A stretch of 64,000 nucleotides of DNA from Blautia hydrogenotrophica DSM 10507 (GTDB lineage: Bacteria > Bacillota > Clostridia > Lachnospirales > Lachnospiraceae): positions 248,001 to 312,000 of the forward strand of contig NZ_CP136423.1 in the NCBI RefSeq assembly GCF_034356035.1, in the 5' to 3' direction. Each line of letters starts with the position of its first letter. Position 1 is the first letter of the stretch. Positions 25,958 to 37,232 of the stretch are shown piece by piece. Below the pieces are notes generated by a model, which ran no database searches, was not told the origin of the DNA, and saw nothing but the letters and a program-made list of their open reading frames with translations. The translations under genes and the position numbers were made by a program.

Positions 25958-26182
25958 ATGTCTACAATGTTGATTGCAATCGGAGCGGCGCTTGCTGTAC
26001 TTACAGGTATCGGAGCAGGAGTGGGAATTTCAAAGGCAACTGCAACGGCAGTGGATGCAATTGCGAGACAGCCGGAGGCAGAAGGTAAGATCAGATCTAC
26101 TTTGCTACTGGGCTGTGCTCTGGCAGAGGCAACCGCGATCTATGGTTTTGTTATCGCTTTGTTGATTATTATTATGTTATAA
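25958..26182 (+). CDS. atpE: ATP synthase subunit c (proteolipid ring)
   Basis: A 74-residue two-helix hairpin: glycine-rich helix 1 ([16 protein letters not shown]), polar loop [11 protein letters not shown], helix 2 with ion-binding Glu in [14 protein letters not shown]. The Na+ signature (Gln in helix 1 as GVGQG; Glu-Ser/Thr pair in helix 2) is replaced by Ile and Glu-Ala, so a proton-type ring is inferred. AGGAGG lies before the ATG. The 110 bases after atpB contain no gene. Confidence 0.95.
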   Translation: MSTMLIAIGAALAVLTGIGAGVGISKATATAVDAIARQPEAEGKIRSTLLLGCALAEATAIYGFVIALLIIIML

Positions 26183-26200
26183 GAAAGGCGGGTGAGATAG

Positions 26201-26701
26201 GTGATTCAGCTTAATATCAACCTACTCTTCACCATCATCAACCTGCTGGTTTTGTATTTTTTGATGAAGAGATTTTTGATTGGCCCGATCATGAGAGTCA
26301 TGGACCAGCGCCAGACAATGATCGAAGAAGGACTTGAAAATGCCCGAAACAGTCAGAAAGAGGCAGAAGAATTAAAAGTGAAGTATGATGAGAATCTGCA
26401 GCATGTACATGTGGAGTGCGAGGCGATTTTGGAAGATGCCAAGAAGAGAGCTCAAAAGGAGTCAGAGCGTATGCTCCAGGAAGCACAAAACACTGCGCAG
26501 CAGATTCAGGTAAAAGCTCGGGAGGATATCCAAAGAGAGAAAGACCAGACTGTGAAGGAATTGCAGACTCAGGTGGCTCAGCTTGCTTTGGCGGCTGCTA
26601 TGAAGGTCAGCGGGGACAAGAGCAGTCAAGAGCAGGATTTAGAGCTATACGATCAATTTTTGAAAAAAGCAGGTGGTGCCTATGGTACAGACAACCATTA
26701 G
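26201..26701 (+). CDS. atpF: ATP synthase subunit b (peripheral stalk)
   Basis: A 166-residue stalk subunit beginning with GTG at 26201 (RBS AGGCGGGTGAGATAG). One N-terminal membrane helix (NLLFTIINLLVLYFLMKRFLIGPI) is followed by a long charged coiled coil rich in Glu, Lys, Gln and Ala. It holds the stator by joining subunit a to delta/alpha. It overlaps the atpH start by 20 bases. Confidence 0.93.
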   Translation: MIQLNINLLFTIINLLVLYFLMKRFLIGPIMRVMDQRQTMIEEGLENARNSQKEAEELKVKYDENLQHVHVECEAILEDAKKRAQKESERMLQEAQNTAQQIQVKAREDIQREKDQTVKELQTQVAQLALAAAMKVSGDKSSQEQDLELYDQFLKKAGGAYGTDNH

Positions 26702-27185
26702 TTATGTAAAAGTTCTGTATGAACTGGGAATGGAGCTGTCTGTGATCCAAGAGGCGGAGAGAATTCTGAACGATGTTCCGCAAATTCAGGGGGTATTGGG
26801 AAATCCGACAATCTCCCGTGAGGCAAAGGATAGAGCCATCTCTAGAATTTTTCCAAAGGAAATTCAGAATTTTATCAAAGTCGTGAACGTTCATGGAAAG
26901 ACGGCATTGCTCCAGGAGATCTTTCAAGGATATGAGGAATATAGGAAAAAATGCCAGGAAATCATGACGGCCAGGCTTATCTATGTGACCAAACCTACCC
27001 AGAAACAGATGGATGAAATGAAACAGTTTTTGTGTAACCATTTCGGAAAAAAGCAGGTGCTCTTGGAATTGATAGAGGACCCGTCTTTGCTGGGAGGGTT
27101 TATTTTGCAGGCGGACGACCATGAGTATGATTGGAGTTTGCGTGCGCGTTATCAGAGACTTGGAGAAAAATTAATGCGGAGGTGA
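26682..27185 (+). CDS. atpH: ATP synthase subunit delta (OSCP)
   Basis: A 167-residue delta subunit. N-terminal helical domain ([18 protein letters not shown]...[16 protein letters not shown]) and the C-terminal [22 protein letters not shown] signature (usually GGxxxxxGxxxxDxSxxxxL). Start ATG 26682 lies within the end of atpF; GTG codons at 26673 and 26676 are alternatives. It ends five bases before atpA. Confidence 0.9.
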   Translation: MVQTTISYVKVLYELGMELSVIQEAERILNDVPQIQGVLGNPTISREAKDRAISRIFPKEIQNFIKVVNVHGKTALLQEIFQGYEEYRKKCQEIMTARLIYVTKPTQKQMDEMKQFLCNHFGKKQVLLELIEDPSLLGGFILQADDHEYDWSLRARYQRLGEKLMRR

Positions 27186-27190
27186 ATGAA

Positions 27191-28696
27191 GTGAGTTCGA
27201 TTAGTTCCGATGAGATTATTTCCATCCTGAAAGAAGAGATCGAAAATTATGAGGAAGTCTGCAAGGATCAGGAAGTGGGAACGGTCATCTCCGTGGGAGA
27301 TGGAATCGCGACAATTTATGGAATTGACCATGCTATGTACGGTGAAATCGTGACTTTTGAGAACGGTTTAAAAGGAATGGTACAGGATGTTCGTCAGAAC
27401 AGTATTGGATGTATTTTGTTTGGAAGTGATGAAGGAGTCCGCGAAGGCACAAAGGTGGCTAGGACTCAGAGGAAGGCTGGTATCCCGGTGGGAGATGCCT
27501 TTATAGGTAGGGTTGTGAATGCTCTGGGAGCGCCAATCGATGGAAAAGGAGATATTAAGGAGAGCGACTACCGTCCAGTGGAACAGGAGGCACCGGGAAT
27601 CATCGACAGAAAATCGGTCAGTGTTCCGTTGGAGACAGGAATTTTGTCCATTGACTCCATGTTTCCCATTGGCCGTGGACAGCGTGAGCTGATTATCGGG
27701 GATAGACAGACTGGTAAGACTTCTATCGCGATTGATACAATCTTGAATCAGAAGGGAAAAGAGGTAATTTGTATCTATGTGGCCATTGGACAGAAAGCAT
27801 CCACGGTGGCAAAGACTGTGTCTACTTTAGAGAAATATGGTGCGATGGATTACAGTATTGTGGTTGCCTCTACAGCCAGTGAGTGTGCACCTCTTCAGTA
27901 CATTACCCCTTATGCGGGGACTGCAATGGCGGAGTATTTTATGTATCAGGGGAAAGATGTGCTGATTGTCTATGATGATTTATCTAAGCATGCGGTGGCT
28001 TACCGTGCGCTTTCCTTGTTGCTGGGACGTTCGCCGGGACGAGAAGCTTATCCTGGAGACGTTTTTTATCTGCACTCAAGACTTTTGGAACGTTCGAGTC
28101 GTCTGAGTGAAGAAGCCGGTGGCGGCTCTATCACAGCGCTGCCGATCATTGAGACTCAGGCCGGGGATGTTTCAGCCTATATTCCTACCAATGTAATTTC
28201 CATTACAGACGGACAGATTTTTTTGGAAGCGGATCTGTTTTTCGCAGGCATGCGCCCGGCTGTCAATGTGGGTCTGTCTGTGTCCCGTGTGGGCGGAGCA
28301 GCACAGACTAAGGCTATGAAGAAAGCTTCAGGAAGTATTCGTATTGACTTGGCGCAGTACCGTGAGATGGAAGTGTTTACACAGTTTTCTTCTGATTTGG
28401 ACGCGGCTACTAAGGCACAGCTTCAGTACGGTAAATGTCTGATGGAATTGTTGAAGCAACCGCTGTGCAATCCTCTTTCCATGGCAGACCAGGTTATTAC
28501 GCTTGTGGTGGCTACCCATAAAATGATGGTGGATGTGGAGATCAAGCAGGTAAAGAAATTCCAGACGGATATGCTTCGCTATTTTGATGTAAATCATCCT
28601 GAGATTGGTCAGGAGCTGACAGAGAAAAAAGTATTGACAGAGGAACTGGAGCAGAAGATTCTTCAGACAGCTGAGGAATTTAAGAAGAGCAGGTGA
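27191..28696 (+). CDS. atpA: ATP synthase subunit alpha
   Basis: A 501-residue non-catalytic F1 subunit. P-loop GDRQTGKTS (about residues 172-180), [25 protein letters not shown], and the signature [17 protein letters not shown] near residue 355. The GTG at 27191 is chosen because GGAGGTG lies seven bases upstream and the length then matches the family; the frame is open to 27131 but that overlaps atpH. Confidence 0.97.
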   Translation: MSSISSDEIISILKEEIENYEEVCKDQEVGTVISVGDGIATIYGIDHAMYGEIVTFENGLKGMVQDVRQNSIGCILFGSDEGVREGTKVARTQRKAGIPVGDAFIGRVVNALGAPIDGKGDIKESDYRPVEQEAPGIIDRKSVSVPLETGILSIDSMFPIGRGQRELIIGDRQTGKTSIAIDTILNQKGKEVICIYVAIGQKASTVAKTVSTLEKYGAMDYSIVVASTASECAPLQYITPYAGTAMAEYFMYQGKDVLIVYDDLSKHAVAYRALSLLLGRSPGREAYPGDVFYLHSRLLERSSRLSEEAGGGSITALPIIETQAGDVSAYIPTNVISITDGQIFLEADLFFAGMRPAVNVGLSVSRVGGAAQTKAMKKASGSIRIDLAQYREMEVFTQFSSDLDAATKAQLQYGKCLMELLKQPLCNPLSMADQVITLVVATHKMMVDVEIKQVKKFQTDMLRYFDVNHPEIGQELTEKKVLTEELEQKILQTAEEFKKSR

Positions 28697-28700
28697 GACT

Positions 28701-30994
<2,294 letters not shown>

Positions 30995-31006
30995 AGGAGG
31001 ATGGCC

Positions 31007-31426
31007 ATGGGTCTTACAGAGTCTACATTTGGACTGGAAGTCATTGCCAGTGACAAAGTCTTTTTTAGGGGGCAAGCTCAGGCGATGAACCTGCCGGTCA
31101 TCGGAGGGCCGTGGATGATACTACCGCACCATGAGGACTTGATCGCGATCCTGGTGCCTGGCCTTATGACAATTCGCCAGGAGGATGGCACAGAGATGGA
31201 AGCAGTTGTCAGCAGTGGAATGGTAGAATTCGTCAACAACAGCGGCAAAATTTTTGTCCATTCAGCGGAGAATCCGGCAGATATTGACCGTGTGCGTGCT
31301 GAGGAGGCAAAGGCGAGAGCTGAGGAGAGGCTTCGCCAAAAGAGGAGCATTCAGGAGTACCATCTGAATGAAGCTGCGCTTTCCAGGGCCATGTCCAGGC
31401 TGAAAGCTGCCAGCAAATATGAATAA
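31007..31426 (+). CDS. atpC: ATP synthase subunit epsilon
   Basis: A 139-residue subunit: N-terminal beta-sandwich (TFGLEVIASDKVFFRGQAQAMNLP, GPWMILPHHEDLIAILVPG) and a C-terminal helical hairpin rich in Ala, Glu and Arg (EEAKARAEERLRQKRS) that can inhibit ATP hydrolysis. ATG 31007 is preferred to 31001 because AAAGGAGG ends six bases before it. Last gene of the operon, followed by a terminator. Confidence 0.93.
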   Translation: MGLTESTFGLEVIASDKVFFRGQAQAMNLPVIGGPWMILPHHEDLIAILVPGLMTIRQEDGTEMEAVVSSGMVEFVNNSGKIFVHSAENPADIDRVRAEEAKARAEERLRQKRSIQEYHLNEAALSRAMSRLKAASKYE

Positions 31427-31438
31427 TATGGATAGAAG

Positions 31439-31480
31439 ACGATCTTCTGTGCTATAATGGCATGGAAGATCGTTTTTTGT
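31439..31480 (+). terminator. ATP synthase operon terminator
   Basis: ACGATCTTC (31439-31447) pairs with GAAGATCGT (31465-31473), then TTTTTTG. Confidence 0.85.
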
Positions 31481-31697
31481 TATAGGGTTTCCTATAACAA
31501 AAAAATGCTCTGCGAAGGATGCGCACGCCGCAATGAGGAATTTCACCGCAAAGCGGTGAAGCGGCGGCGCGTAAAGTGGGCTGAGCGCTTTAAGATTAAC
31601 GAGGATGGGAAATTGAGATGAGCTTGCCCACTTTAATCTTATAGGTTTCCGATAAAAAACTCCGCTAGGGATGCACATGACGCAATACGGCAGTGCT
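31479..31697. repeat. Dispersed intergenic repeat, copy D
   Basis: A short hairpin (TTATAGG...CCTATAA) stands where copy A has its long one. Then comes the best match to copy A: CTCTGCGAAGGATGCGCACG, CCGCAATGAGGAATTTCACC, GCAAAGCGGTGAAGCGGC, GCGTAAAGTGGGC. A second hairpin-plus-start fragment (TATAGGTTTCCGATAAA, CTCCGCTAGGGATGC, GACGCAATACGGCAG) follows at 31641-31695, as if a second copy began. No gene is here. Confidence 0.65.
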
Positions 31698-31720
31698 TCG
31701 ATTTGGAGAAGAGGTGTGAT

Positions 31721-32068
31721 ATGGAGAGTAGGAGAGAGGCGTTAGATAAGTTTCGTTCCACACAGCAGGAGAAACTGCGTCTGCGCATTGCGCTTCAAGA
31801 ATTTTTGAGAGGGCAGGAACTTCCAGAGGCAGTGAGAGAAGAGTATGAGTGTTATCTCAGGAAAAGGCGGCGTCCAGCGGCGGAAGAGCTGATTCAGGCA
31901 GGCGAGGTCGCCGGCTTGAAGATTTTGAAGGACAGGAAAATTTTGGATTTGAACTTTCTGGATTTCTATCTGGAAAGAGCGAGAGCCTGCGGACAGACGG
32001 AGGTAGTGGCCTGGCTTTTGGGTCTGAAATATCGAGAAGGGTTTGCGGAGAAAGACTATGAACTTTGA
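31721..32068 (+). CDS. Small helical protein of a MoxR/VWA module (unknown function)
   Basis: A 115-residue, highly charged and helical protein. The C-terminal part LDFYLERARACGQTEVVAWLLGLKY looks like one ankyrin-type helix pair (A-x-x-G-x-T-E-V-V-x-W-L-L), so a protein-interaction role is possible. ATG 31721 follows GAAGAGGTGTG; an ATG at 31703 lacks a site. Its end overlaps the frame of the VWA-like gene, which makes co-translation likely. No named family is recognised. Confidence 0.65.
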   Translation: MESRREALDKFRSTQQEKLRLRIALQEFLRGQELPEAVREEYECYLRKRRRPAAEELIQAGEVAGLKILKDRKILDLNFLDFYLERARACGQTEVVAWLLGLKYREGFAEKDYEL

Positions 32069-32079
32069 GGACAGGGAAG

Positions 32080-33465
32080 ATGACGGGGATTCAAGCAAAG
32101 AGAGATAAGATGGGCGGAGAAGAACGGTATGAACCGGAAATGCAGGGGGCAAGAGTCCTGCAGGTAATACGAAGCCGGCTTCAGCTAAAAATGCCGGAGT
32201 TTTCAGCCGCGTTCGGGTATTTTTCCTATTGTCCATCCTATGAGATTGAGGGCTTGGGCACAGATGGTGAAATTCTTTTTTATCATCCACAGGAGACGGT
32301 GAAAAAGTTTTTGGAGGAAGAGGAGACACTGCTGCGAGAATATTTTCATCTGGTGCTGCACCTGTTGTATCTCCATGTGCCTGCCTCTGGAAAGAAAAAG
32401 GAGGAGTTCTGGAATGCAGCCTGTGATTGGACCGTGGAATATCTCTCAGAAAAAGTCTATGAATTAGGAGCTCAGGGAGAGCCAGAGCTTATGAGGTCAA
32501 AGTGGTATGAGAAGCTAGAGGAGATATCCTTACCGGTGCAAGCGGATGAGGTTTATAGATGGCTTTTGAGGAATCCACAGGATGTGGCAGAGATACAAAA
32601 GGTTTTCCACCGAGACGATCATAGTCTGTGGAAAACGGAGAGTACAAACCGGGAGACTTGTGGAAAAAAGGGGGATTCCGGGGCTCAAGAAAGACTTGCG
32701 CGCATGGGAGAGGTGGCTCGCTGCTGGAACCAGATTCGGTCTCAGATTGGAATCCAAGCTCAGGAACAAAAGCGCAGAACCGGAGTCAAAAGCGGGACGG
32801 TGGAGGCGCTTCTGACATTGAAGAAAGAGAAAACTTATGATTATCGCAGCTTTCTGAGACGGTATGCAGTTTTTCGAGAGGAGCTTTTAATAGATATGGA
32901 GAGTTTTGACTATCTTCTGTATGTCTACAGCCGGGAACACTATGAAAAACTGCTGCTTTTGGAACCTCTGGAATCCATGGAGGTTCATCGGCTGGAAGAA
33001 TTGGTGATCGCAATCGACACCTCCGGTTCCTGTTCGGGAGAGGTTGTACGACAATTTATGGAGGAAACCTATCAAATTTTGAGTTCTAGGGAGAGCTTTT
33101 TTAATAGGATGAATGTAATAATCATACAGTGTGATTCTATGATTCAGGGGTATACGAGAATACGCTCCCAGGAAGAGTGGAAAGCTTACGTACAGAATCT
33201 GAAAGTCCGGGGATTCGGCGGGACAGATTTTCGCCCGGTATTTCAGTTGGTGGAGAGAAAGAGAAAGCAAGGAGAGCTGAAAAACTTAAAAGGGCTGTTG
33301 TATTTCACGGACGGGGATGGGATTTTTCCGGAAAAGGGGCCTGACTATGAGACGGCATTTGTATTTTTGAACAGCCAGTATGAGAAGGGAAAGGCGCCGG
33401 ACTGGGCAGTGAGACTGAATCTGAATCTGGACCTTTCGTCCACGGAGCAAAGGAGCAGGTCATGA
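32080..33465 (+). CDS. VWA-like domain protein (DUF2201-type), partner of MoxR ATPase
   Basis: About 461 residues. The N-terminal half (SRLQLKMPEFSAAFGYFSY, REYFHLVLHLLYLH) resembles the putative metallopeptidase domain of DUF2201 proteins, though a clear HExxH is not seen. The C-terminal half is a VWA-like domain with the metal-ion site pieces IAIDTSGSCSG (DxSxS) , GFGGTDFRPVF (T/D) and LLYFTDGDG (D). Such proteins work with MoxR AAA+ ATPases to insert metals or remodel complexes. Start uncertain: TTG 32065 (overlapping the upstream stop), ATG 32080 or ATG 32110. It overlaps the ATPase gene by ATGA at 33462. Confidence 0.8.
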   Translation: MTGIQAKRDKMGGEERYEPEMQGARVLQVIRSRLQLKMPEFSAAFGYFSYCPSYEIEGLGTDGEILFYHPQETVKKFLEEEETLLREYFHLVLHLLYLHVPASGKKKEEFWNAACDWTVEYLSEKVYELGAQGEPELMRSKWYEKLEEISLPVQADEVYRWLLRNPQDVAEIQKVFHRDDHSLWKTESTNRETCGKKGDSGAQERLARMGEVARCWNQIRSQIGIQAQEQKRRTGVKSGTVEALLTLKKEKTYDYRSFLRRYAVFREELLIDMESFDYLLYVYSREHYEKLLLLEPLESMEVHRLEELVIAIDTSGSCSGEVVRQFMEETYQILSSRESFFNRMNVIIIQCDSMIQGYTRIRSQEEWKAYVQNLKVRGFGGTDFRPVFQLVERKRKQGELKNLKGLLYFTDGDGIFPEKGPDYETAFVFLNSQYEKGKAPDWAVRLNLNLDLSSTEQRSRS

Positions 33466-35012
33466 ATATCAAAGAGGCAAAAGAAGAAATCATTCATACG
33501 GTTCAGGCCTATACGGCAAAGGACGAGGAGGGGAACTACCGGATCTCGTCCAGACGCCAGAGGCCACTGTTGTTGATTGGGCCGCCGGGAATCGGAAAGA
33601 CGGCAGTGATGGAACAGGCCGCCGCTCAGTGTGAGGTGGGGTTGGTGGCGTATACGATTACCCATCACACTAGGCAGAGCGCGGTGGGACTTCCTCTAGT
33701 GGAGAAAAAGGTATACGGGGGCAAGGAATATACAGTTACTGAGTATACAATGAGTGAGATTATCGCTGCTGTCTATGAGCAGATGGAACTGACGGGGAAG
33801 CAGGAGGGAATTCTGTTTATCGACGAGATTAATTGTGTATCAGAGACTTTGGCTCCGACTATGCTGCAATTTCTTCAGTGCAAAACCTTCGGGAATCATA
33901 AGATTCCCCAGGGATGGGTGATTGCGGCTGCGGGAAATCCCAGCGAGTATAATAAGTCGGCTCGAGAGCTGGATATGGTAACTCTGGATAGGGTGAGGTG
34001 CATCCAGGTGGAGGCAGATGTGAATGTTTGGAGAGAATACGCGCAAAGTGCCAACATTCATGGGGCGGTTCTCTCTTATCTGGAAGTAAAGCCGCAGAAT
34101 TTTTACCACATGGAGGCCAAAGGAGAAGAGAGGCAGTTTGTCACAGCCAGGGGCTGGGAGGACTTAGCGGAACTTTTAAGGGAGTATGAGCGAATGAATA
34201 TCCCAGTGACAGAAGATGTGATTGGTGAGTATCTGCAGTGCCCAGCCATCGCTGAGGATTTTGCCTCTTATTATCGGCTGTATCGGAGGTATCAGGGAGA
34301 TTACCCCATGGGGGAGGTGCTGGACGGCACGATGGACCTTGCCCGCAGGCAGAAAATGAAGGAAAAACTGCAGCAGGCCAGAATTGACGAGAGGCTAGGA
34401 GCTGTTCAGCTGCTGCTGTCAGGAATTCATGGAACGCTCAGCCAGTATGAGGCTAAGAAAAAGACTCTGGATAGACTGCACCAGAAATTGACGACATTGA
34501 AGACTTGGGGAGAGGGACGAAAGGAACAGGAAGCCCAGGTGATTTTTGCAGAGTTTATCAGACAGCAGGAATATGCGGTGCAGACACGCCGGCAGGCTGG
34601 TGTTCTAGGGGAGGAAGAGGAGAAGACAGAGGAGAGATGTCTGCGCACGCTGCGGCGAGCAGCCTATCAGGTCAAGGAACAGAGAAGCCAGGACTGGCAG
34701 GAAGGTTTCGAAGTGTTTAAGGCAGAATTTCAAAGAGAACTTTCTGGGCTTCGCAAAAAGGAAGGGGAGATCGCCGCAGCTATAGATCGGGCCCTGGAAT
34801 TTGTGGAGGAAGTGTGGGGAGAGGGGCAGGAAATGTTGGTCTTTCTCACAGATCTCACACGAAGCGCAGACAGCGGAAAATATTTACAGTACCATCCTTG
34901 CCCCAGGTATTTTGCACACAGCGGTTTGTTGATGGTACAGGAGCAGGAGGAAAAGCTGCGCCGGCAGTTAGAGAAAATTTATCCGATGGGGGATATTCCC
35001 CCCATCAGATAA
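33462..35012 (+). CDS. MoxR-family AAA+ ATPase
   Basis: A 516-residue protein with an N-terminal AAA+ module: Walker A LLIGPPGIGKTA (about residues 39-50), Walker B GILFIDEINCV, sensor 1 VIAAAGNPSEYN, and a helical lid. After about residue 260 a long charged helical region follows (QQARIDERLGAVQLLLS, coiled-coil-like), with no known domain. It uses ATP to remodel a client with the VWA-like protein encoded just upstream. The three-gene set (31721-35012) forms one operon. The client is unknown. Confidence 0.85.
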   Translation: MNIKEAKEEIIHTVQAYTAKDEEGNYRISSRRQRPLLLIGPPGIGKTAVMEQAAAQCEVGLVAYTITHHTRQSAVGLPLVEKKVYGGKEYTVTEYTMSEIIAAVYEQMELTGKQEGILFIDEINCVSETLAPTMLQFLQCKTFGNHKIPQGWVIAAAGNPSEYNKSARELDMVTLDRVRCIQVEADVNVWREYAQSANIHGAVLSYLEVKPQNFYHMEAKGEERQFVTARGWEDLAELLREYERMNIPVTEDVIGEYLQCPAIAEDFASYYRLYRRYQGDYPMGEVLDGTMDLARRQKMKEKLQQARIDERLGAVQLLLSGIHGTLSQYEAKKKTLDRLHQKLTTLKTWGEGRKEQEAQVIFAEFIRQQEYAVQTRRQAGVLGEEEEKTEERCLRTLRRAAYQVKEQRSQDWQEGFEVFKAEFQRELSGLRKKEGEIAAAIDRALEFVEEVWGEGQEMLVFLTDLTRSADSGKYLQYHPCPRYFAHSGLLMVQEQEEKLRRQLEKIYPMGDIPPIR

Positions 35013-35115
35013 ACGCTCCGCGAGAATGCGCAGGGATTCGGAGATGAATGATGTCGGTGAAGTCGACCCGAATCCCGCGCCAAGACTTGCGAGCGAGTCT
35101 TGAAACGGGCAGGCA
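35011..35115. repeat. Divergent dispersed-repeat-like block, copy E
   Basis: AAACGCTCCGCGAGAATGCGC at 35010 matches the join between modules in copy A (AAACGCTCCGCTAAGGATGCG). The rest differs and forms dyads: GGGATTCGG/CCGAATCCC and AAGACTTGC/GCGAGTCTT. It fills the gap between the MoxR and AlaX-like genes. Confidence 0.4.
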
Positions 35116-35148
35116 ATAAAGGCCAGTAAAATTTGAGGAGAGTTGAAG

Positions 35149-36303
35149 ATGGCAGCGGAAAAATTATATTACAAAGATGTATATCAGAGAAAGTTTCATG
35201 CGAAGGTAGTTCAGTGCAGACCTGGTAAGAAAGGTTATGAAGTTGCCTTAGACCAGACTGCGTTTTACCCGGAAGGAGGAGGCCAGCCCTACGATACAGG
35301 GACGCTTGGCAAGGCTAAGGTTTTGGAAGTCCACAGCAAGGACGGGGAAGTCTGGCATGATACAGACTGTCCGCTGGAGGTGGGAAGCCAGGTGGAGGGA
35401 AATATCGACTGGGATAGGCGTTTTGACTTGATGCAACAGCATTCAGGGGAGCATCTTGTCAGTGGCCTGATTCATGAAAAATATGGTTACGACAATGTGG
35501 GATTTCACATGGGAACAGATCGAATTACCATAGACTTCAATGGAATTGTGCCGGAAGAAGACTTGCCAAAGCTGGAAGAAAAAATTAACGAGGTGATTTG
35601 GGAGAATATACAGACTCGTGTGCTCTACCCCACCGAAGAAGAACTGAAACAGCTATGTTATCGTAGCAAGAAGGAGCTCTCCGGCTGGGTTCGGCTCGTG
35701 GAATTTCCGGGAACAGATTTGTGTGCGTGCTGCGGTCTACATGTGACATATACAGGAGAGATCGGTATGGTCAAACTGCTGTCTGTACAGAAATTCCGAG
35801 AAGGAGTCCGTATGGAGATGATTAGTGGAAAGAGAGTTCTGGATTACCTGAATGAGATATCCGAACAAAATCATCAAATATCCGTGCAGCTGTCCGCGAA
35901 GCCAGGAGAGACGGCTGCGGCAGTGAGACGTTTGGCGGAAGAAAATTTTCGGCTGAGAGGTAGAGTGATGGATATGGAGGCAGAGGCTTTCGAGCAGGAG
36001 GCGAGGCGCCGGTTGGCAGCGGGAGATGTGCTATTGTTTGAAAAAGGGATGGAGGCTGACAGTGTGCGCCGGTTAGCGACAGCAGTCATGGAGACCTGCC
36101 AGGGCCGGTGTGCGGTATATTCCGATTCCGGGGATGGTAGCTTCAAGTATGCGATTGGAGAAAAGGGCGGAGATTTGAGAGAACTGGTCAGACAGATGAA
36201 TCAAGCACTGAATGGACGAGGAGGCGGAAAACCGTTTTTTGTTCAGGGAAATGTCAAGGCATCTAGGAATGAAATAGAAGAATTTTGGAGACAGAGGAAG
36301 TAA
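35149..36303 (+). CDS. Alanyl-tRNA editing protein, AlaX-L type with DHHA1 domain
   Basis: A 384-residue stand-alone relative of the AlaRS editing half. It hydrolyses mischarged Ser-tRNA-Ala or Gly-tRNA-Ala. Order: beta-barrel (YEVALDQTAFYPEGGGQPYDTG), zinc/catalytic HSGEHLVSGL and CACCGLHVTYTGEIG (the second zinc pair), then a coiled-coil linker and a C-terminal DHHA1 domain ending in LNGRGGGKPFFVQGN. ATG 35149 follows GAGGAG. Length fits AlaX-L. Confidence 0.9.
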   Translation: MAAEKLYYKDVYQRKFHAKVVQCRPGKKGYEVALDQTAFYPEGGGQPYDTGTLGKAKVLEVHSKDGEVWHDTDCPLEVGSQVEGNIDWDRRFDLMQQHSGEHLVSGLIHEKYGYDNVGFHMGTDRITIDFNGIVPEEDLPKLEEKINEVIWENIQTRVLYPTEEELKQLCYRSKKELSGWVRLVEFPGTDLCACCGLHVTYTGEIGMVKLLSVQKFREGVRMEMISGKRVLDYLNEISEQNHQISVQLSAKPGETAAAVRRLAEENFRLRGRVMDMEAEAFEQEARRRLAAGDVLLFEKGMEADSVRRLATAVMETCQGRCAVYSDSGDGSFKYAIGEKGGDLRELVRQMNQALNGRGGGKPFFVQGNVKASRNEIEEFWRQRK

Positions 36304-36320
36304 GAAAGAGGCGATGAATC

Positions 36321-37190
36321 ATGTTTGGAGAATGTCATGCGCATGTTTTTATGGATGGAGTGAATTATCGGGAGGCGGTCAGGCGCCAGGAGCGGGGTGT
36401 GCGGGAAGATTGGATACGCCACGTATTTGAGCAGTATGTGAAGAATGAGATTTTCTATGTGAGAGAGGGCGGGGATAATCTCGGTGTGTCTCTCAAAGCA
36501 AAAGAGCTCGCTGCGGAATATGGAATTGACTATCGTTCCCCAGTTTTTGCGATTCATAAAAACGGGCACTACGGCTCTATTGTAGGGTATGGCTTTGATA
36601 CCATGAAGGAGTATGCGGTTCTGGTCAGAAAGGCAGCTGACCAAGGGGCGGATTTTATAAAAATTATGACTACTGGGCTGATGGACTTCAAACATGGAGG
36701 AAGAGTGACAGGAAGTGCGCTGTCTCTAAGTGAAGTGAAAGAGATGGTACATATTGCCCATGAGGAGGGATTTTCTGTGATGAGCCATACCAACGGAGAC
36801 CAGGCAGTGCGGGATGCCATAGAGAGTGGCGTGGACAGTATCGAGCATGGAAATTATATCTCGGAGGATACCGTGCGGATGCTGGCGGACAGCTCTTCTC
36901 TGTGGGTACCCACAGTGGTTACTGTGTATAACCTGATTGGAGACGGCCGGTATGAGGACGAAGTACTCAAAAAAATCTGGGAAAAAGAAGCTGAGAATCT
37001 TCAGGCCGCGTGGGAGTACGGTGCGAAGGTCGTTTTGGGAAGTGACGGCGGCGCTTACCGGGTACTGCACGGGCAGGGTTTGGTGGATGAGTACCGGGCT
37101 TTTCAGAAGGTACTCGGTGAGGGGGAGAATCTGGATAGATGGATTCGAAAAAACGAGGAAGAGCTTCAGAGACGTTTCCGGAGAGGCTAG
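36321..37190 (+). CDS. Amidohydrolase-superfamily metal hydrolase
   Basis: A 289-residue TIM-barrel hydrolase of the imidazolonepropionase/prolidase-like branch. Metal ligands appear as CHAHVF (H-x-H, residue 5-7), SHTNGD, SIEHGNYI and GSDGGAY (the last Asp). Length is short for the group, lacking the N-terminal beta-sandwich usual in these enzymes. It starts 17 bases after the AlaX-like gene. The K-carbamate lysine may be in DFIKIMTTG. Substrate unknown; small cyclic amides are typical. Confidence 0.8.
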   Translation: MFGECHAHVFMDGVNYREAVRRQERGVREDWIRHVFEQYVKNEIFYVREGGDNLGVSLKAKELAAEYGIDYRSPVFAIHKNGHYGSIVGYGFDTMKEYAVLVRKAADQGADFIKIMTTGLMDFKHGGRVTGSALSLSEVKEMVHIAHEEGFSVMSHTNGDQAVRDAIESGVDSIEHGNYISEDTVRMLADSSSLWVPTVVTVYNLIGDGRYEDEVLKKIWEKEAENLQAAWEYGAKVVLGSDGGAYRVLHGQGLVDEYRAFQKVLGEGENLDRWIRKNEEELQRRFRRG

Positions 37191-37232
37191 AGCACAGCGG
37201 GGGCGCCGCGAGGACGCTCCCCACAGAAAGCT

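Noticed and set aside
31001..31006. ATG 31001 as the atpC start
   Set aside because: It touches the Shine-Dalgarno sequence; ATG 31007 has normal spacing.
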